Assembly (NCBI GenBank): GCA_005768755.1
Contig: VAFL01000034.1
Location: forward strand, 1-15,070
From: Paracoccus denitrificans
Lineage (GTDB): Bacteria; Pseudomonadota; Alphaproteobacteria; Rhodobacterales; Rhodobacteraceae
Length of the DNA: 15,070 bases
Direction of reading: 5' to 3'
Each line of letters opens with the position of its first letter. Position 1 is the first letter of the stretch. The position numbers were made by a program, and so were the translations under genes. Below, piece after piece: positions 12,981 through 15,070 of the stretch. The notes under the pieces are model-generated. The model saw nothing but the letters and a program-made list of their open reading frames with translations, did not search any database and was not told where the DNA came from.

Positions 12981-13205
12981 CTAACTTCAACGGCAGTTAG
13001 TTGAAGGCATAAGCCCAGCCACGGGGGTGAAAAAGGGGGACGCTCTCTCTCCTCCTCCGCATCGTGGCGCGAGAGCGAAAGGCGCAGGCCAGTGCGGCAC
13101 TCTCCGGGGTAGAAATACCCGCATCACCGCATAAGCCCTTATGGTCTGCACAATGCTTTTGGCATAAGCAAAAAGTCCCGCCAGACCATCGGCGGGCGCT
13201 AACCA
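12981..13205 (+). promoter_or_regulatory. Structured 5' leader of the primase operon
   Basis: The region between the divergent operons holds no credible gene but many hairpins on the plus strand: CTTCAAC/GTTGAAG (12985-13006); GGGTA-GAAA-TACCC with a GNRA loop (13107-13120); CATAAG/CTTATG (13130-13143); ATGGTCTG/CAGACCAT (13141-13189); and CCCGCC/GGCGGG (13177-13196). Several pair the same bases and so exclude each other. GCATAAGC recurs three times (13007, 13129, 13162). This looks like an RNA control region (attenuator or antisense target), comparable in position to the P4 immunity leader upstream of its primase; that comparison is inference. Confidence 0.5.
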
Positions 13206-13218
13206 ACCCTGAGGAACT

Positions 13219-13404
13219 ATGAAACAACTATTCAAGCCAGATCTTGCCGCTGCACTGAGGATAAGCACGCGGCAGCTGGAGCGCCTGATTGTTGCCGGGA
13301 AAATACCAGCACCTGAGGGCATAGCGAGACCGGGAGGCAGCTACTGGCTACTAACCCCGGAACTAAGAAAAACAATCAAGGCGCAAAAACGCCCGGAGCG
13401 TTGA
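13219..13404 (+). CDS. Small AlpA/MerR-like HTH regulator (61 aa)
   Basis: GAGGA at 13211-13215 precedes ATG 13219 at ideal spacing. LAAALRISTRQLERLIVAGKIPAPEG is a winged HTH of the excisionase/AlpA (HTH_17) type, followed by the wing RPGGSYWLLTPEL. Proteins of this kind in P4-like elements control the replication or excision operon. It is the first gene of the operon. The primase ATG follows 3 bases after its stop. Confidence 0.85.
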   Translation: MKQLFKPDLAAALRISTRQLERLIVAGKIPAPEGIARPGGSYWLLTPELRKTIKAQKRPER

Positions 13405-13406
13405 GA

Positions 13407-14618
13407 ATGAGCGAGAGCAAAGATGAATTCCTGTTGTGGCCCGGCGTGTTTGATGAAGCGCTGGCCCGCGTACTGCCTGCCCCCTCTTACATGGAATGGG
13501 TGCAGCAGGTACGGCAGATCGCCTGCTGGGCTAACATCCTGAAGCTGAGCGATGCGCAGGCTATCTGCGAGCGTTGGAGCGCATCAGGCGTTAATGCAGC
13601 CCCGGCTGACGCGGGACTTATTCGCGCCGCTCTCCGCCCTCAGTCTCTCGAAAAACTCAGCCCGTTCTCCATGGCTGGCGCGTTCCTGCGTGATTCTGGT
13701 CTTATCCCGGAGATCCACTCTGGGCGCTTTGGCTCCTACCAACCGACCGCCGCAGACCTCGCCAAACGTGAGGCACAGCGCCGGGAAATGGAGGAGGCCC
13801 ACCGGGTAGCACTAGAGGCTGACGAACGGCAGCGCCAGATTGCCGTCCGGCAGGCTACGCAGATTTACAACAAGGCCAGTCTCGATCCGGCTCAATCGCC
13901 GTACTGGCAGAGAAAATGCAGTGCAGCCGCACTGCCCCTACCGCTGCCGGATGACGTAAAGGCTTCAAACTGGCGTACCTTTGAGAAAGGAGCACCCAGC
14001 AAAGGCATTTACTGGAATCACTCGCTGGTTATCCCTCTGTATCGCATCACCGACACGTTGCAGTTGGGGATGAGTACCATAGAGATCATTTGCGGTCGCC
14101 CTAACCCAGAAACTGAGCTGTCATTCACCGGAGCAAAACGCGGCCTCAAAGGTGCCCAGCGTGGCGGGAGCTTCTACCCGTTCAACATCGACAAAGCCCG
14201 TCACGGTTCACCTCTGGTTATCTGCGAGGGTTTTACCTCTGGGCTGGCCCTGTCTCTCGCTATGGGCGGAGCATTGCCTGTGTTCTGTGCAATGAGCTGC
14301 AATAATTTTGCCGCAGTCATTGATGAGCTGCGCATTGTTTACGACCACAGCCCGATCTACATCGTGGGCGACGTGGGCGTAGGCGAGGAGATAGCGCAAA
14401 GTATCGCGGAGGCTAACACTCGTCGCTATCCTCCAGTTTATTCCGTGCCGCTTTCTCGCTGCCTGTTCGAGGACGGCAACGATCCCTTTGACCTGCTAGC
14501 CCGCCATGGAGTTGATAACTCCCGCGTTCTCCTGCGGTCGTTATTCCGGGAGGCCCGCATTGGTCGTGACGGTACGCTGTCCGGGCCGAGCTCATCGGAT
14601 GCCATTCACCATATTTGA
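13407..14618 (+). CDS. Phage/plasmid Toprim primase (P4 alpha / TraC-type)
   Basis: 403 residues from ATG 13407 with GGAG 9 bases upstream; a TTG at 13401 overlaps the previous stop and is less likely. Residues about 105-165 are a charged coiled coil typical of these primases, followed by the KGIYWNHSLVIPLY and FTGAKRGLKG segments that precede Toprim in phage primases. Toprim: E274 in LVICEGFTSG (270-279) and D322 in IVGDVGVGEE (319-328). The second acidic residue of the usual DxD is glycine (G324), an anomaly unless nearby E327 or E328 substitutes. NDPFDLL near the C-terminus is also family-like. There is no N-terminal zinc finger and no helicase domain; the helicase function is presumably VapE. 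It makes primers for replication of the circle (family inference). Confidence 0.88.
   Translation: MSESKDEFLLWPGVFDEALARVLPAPSYMEWVQQVRQIACWANILKLSDAQAICERWSASGVNAAPADAGLIRAALRPQSLEKLSPFSMAGAFLRDSGLIPEIHSGRFGSYQPTAADLAKREAQRREMEEAHRVALEADERQRQIAVRQATQIYNKASLDPAQSPYWQRKCSAAALPLPLPDDVKASNWRTFEKGAPSKGIYWNHSLVIPLYRITDTLQLGMSTIEIICGRPNPETELSFTGAKRGLKGAQRGGSFYPFNIDKARHGSPLVICEGFTSGLALSLAMGGALPVFCAMSCNNFAAVIDELRIVYDHSPIYIVGDVGVGEEIAQSIAEANTRRYPPVYSVPLSRCLFEDGNDPFDLLARHGVDNSRVLLRSLFREARIGRDGTLSGPSSSDAIHHI
13929..13945 (+). repeat. Dispersed motif copy inside the primase gene
   Basis: GCACTGCCCCTACCGCT within coding sequence for LPLPLP. Presence in a gene shows the motif is not purely intergenic; chance similarity is possible for this copy. 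Confidence 0.35.
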
Positions 14619-14628
14619 ATATCCACAC

Positions 14629-14660
14629 GCCGCTCTCCGTATTGGAGAAGCGGCTTTTTT
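14629..14660 (+). terminator. Intrinsic terminator after the primase gene, inside the operon
   Basis: GCCGCTCTCC (14629-14638) pairs with GGAGAAGCGGC (14644-14654) with one bulge, then six T. It lies 11 bases after the primase stop and 25 bases before the next gene, so the two downstream genes are expressed by readthrough or have their own promoter, which I cannot identify. Confidence 0.88.
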
Positions 14661-14684
14661 ATTTATGCCAGGAGTATCAAAACC

Positions 14685-14972
14685 ATGACAGATCAGGACT
14701 TCGAAACGATGCTATTTAACGAGTCAAGCCAGACTGCGACGCTGTTTGTGGCCCGCGCCGTAACTGACCTCGACGCAATGCTGGGAGAAGGTTACGCCGT
14801 CGCTAATCCTGCCGTTCTGGCACAATGGATCGCGGTAGCCGGTTCTCAAATGGTTACGCTCCAGCAGCTGCATGGCGCTAACGGTCTGGCAACTCAGATC
14901 GAACGTCTGGCGGGTATGGCTGACGCTATCGAGGCCAGCGCCGCAGCGGCTCACACGGGGCGTATGCAATGA
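14685..14972 (+). CDS. Hypothetical protein (95 aa)
   Basis: ATG 14685 with AGGAG 10 bases upstream. A small helical protein, acidic N-terminus (TDQDFETML), alanine-rich helices to the end, no recognised motif. Its TGA (14970-14972) overlaps the ATG of the following junction-spanning gene, so the pair is translationally coupled. Confidence 0.85.
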   Translation: MTDQDFETMLFNESSQTATLFVARAVTDLDAMLGEGYAVANPAVLAQWIAVAGSQMVTLQQLHGANGLATQIERLAGMADAIEASAAAAHTGRMQ

Positions 14973-15070
14973 ATTACAGCGTAATACACTCAGAGAGTAC
15001 CGCCTCCGTTGTCGCCCTCATCGAGAAAGAAATGGCGGAGTGGCAGCTGGCTGATTATGCCATTACGCTG
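14969..15070 (+). CDS. 5' end of the junction-spanning hypothetical gene
   Basis: Codons 1-34 of the 150-residue protein; the rest is at positions 100-450 after circularisation. The window ends in frame within the repeated 99 bases. See the entry at 1-450. Confidence 0.88.
   Translation, partial: MNYSVIHSESTASVVALIEKEMAEWQLADYAITL
14972..15070. repeat. 99-bp terminal direct repeat (right copy)
   Basis: Exact copy of positions 1-99. Confidence 0.92.

Noticed and set aside
12987..13322. Minus-strand frames in the primase leader
   Set aside because: Low-complexity products, no ribosome-binding sites, and the region is dominated by hairpins.
1..15070. PRD1-like linear genome, because of the 15-kb size and the P5-like domain
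   Set aside because: The terminal repeat is direct, not inverted, and no B-type DNA polymerase or double-jelly-roll capsid gene is present.

Overview
The window is a complete small circular replicon of about 14,971 bp. Its first 99 bases recur exactly as its last 99 bases, and one reading frame runs across the junction. Base composition, strong Shine-Dalgarno sites, many overlapping genes, canonical DnaA boxes, GC-rich hairpin terminators and the protein families all point to an enterobacterial (Enterobacterales) host. The content is phage- or satellite-like plasmid DNA. I see a phage-type primase, a VapE-type ATPase, a tail-tape-measure-like protein and a C4-type antisense RNA. I see no capsid, portal, large terminase, integrase, relaxase or ParA gene.

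Layout. (1) 12.9-15.0 kb continuing through the junction to 0.45 kb, plus strand: a structured leader, a small AlpA/MerR-like HTH gene, a Toprim primase, an intrinsic terminator, then two coupled small genes. A C4/IsrK-like antisense RNA with its own promoter and terminator follows at about 0.58-0.74 kb. (2) 0.74-1.75 kb, minus strand: a two-gene operon of a ribbon-helix-helix (RHH) protein and a probable BECR-fold (PBECR2-like) RNase, laid out like a toxin-antitoxin or autoregulatory pair. (3) 1.77-3.9 kb: two perfect DnaA boxes, operator palindromes, the VapE-type gene, and an iteron array with an AT-rich stretch. This is the likely replication region. (4) 4.1-6.8 kb: accessory genes, namely an HTH protein with some resemblance to small terminases, an RHH protein fused to an EVE/PUA-like domain, a secreted MliC-like protein, a small unknown, and a serine resolvase with a res-like inverted repeat. 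(5) 7.0-8.8 kb, plus strand: four overlapping unknown genes. (6) 12.8-8.8 kb, minus strand: a cysteine-rich zinc-ribbon protein and a 916-residue tape-measure-like protein with a C-terminal putative peptidoglycan-acting domain. Blocks 5 and 6 converge on one bidirectional terminator.

How it may work (inference). Primase and VapE ATPase replicate the circle from the DnaA-box and iteron region, and the resolvase resolves multimers. A palindrome, perfect in the promoter of the RHH/RNase operon, recurs in degenerate form beside a DnaA box, upstream of vapE and upstream of the zinc-ribbon/tape-measure operon, so one RHH regulator could coordinate the element. A tape-measure protein with no other tail genes suggests a satellite that borrows or alters a helper phage's tail, or an unrecognised transfer system. 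No helper can be seen from this sequence.
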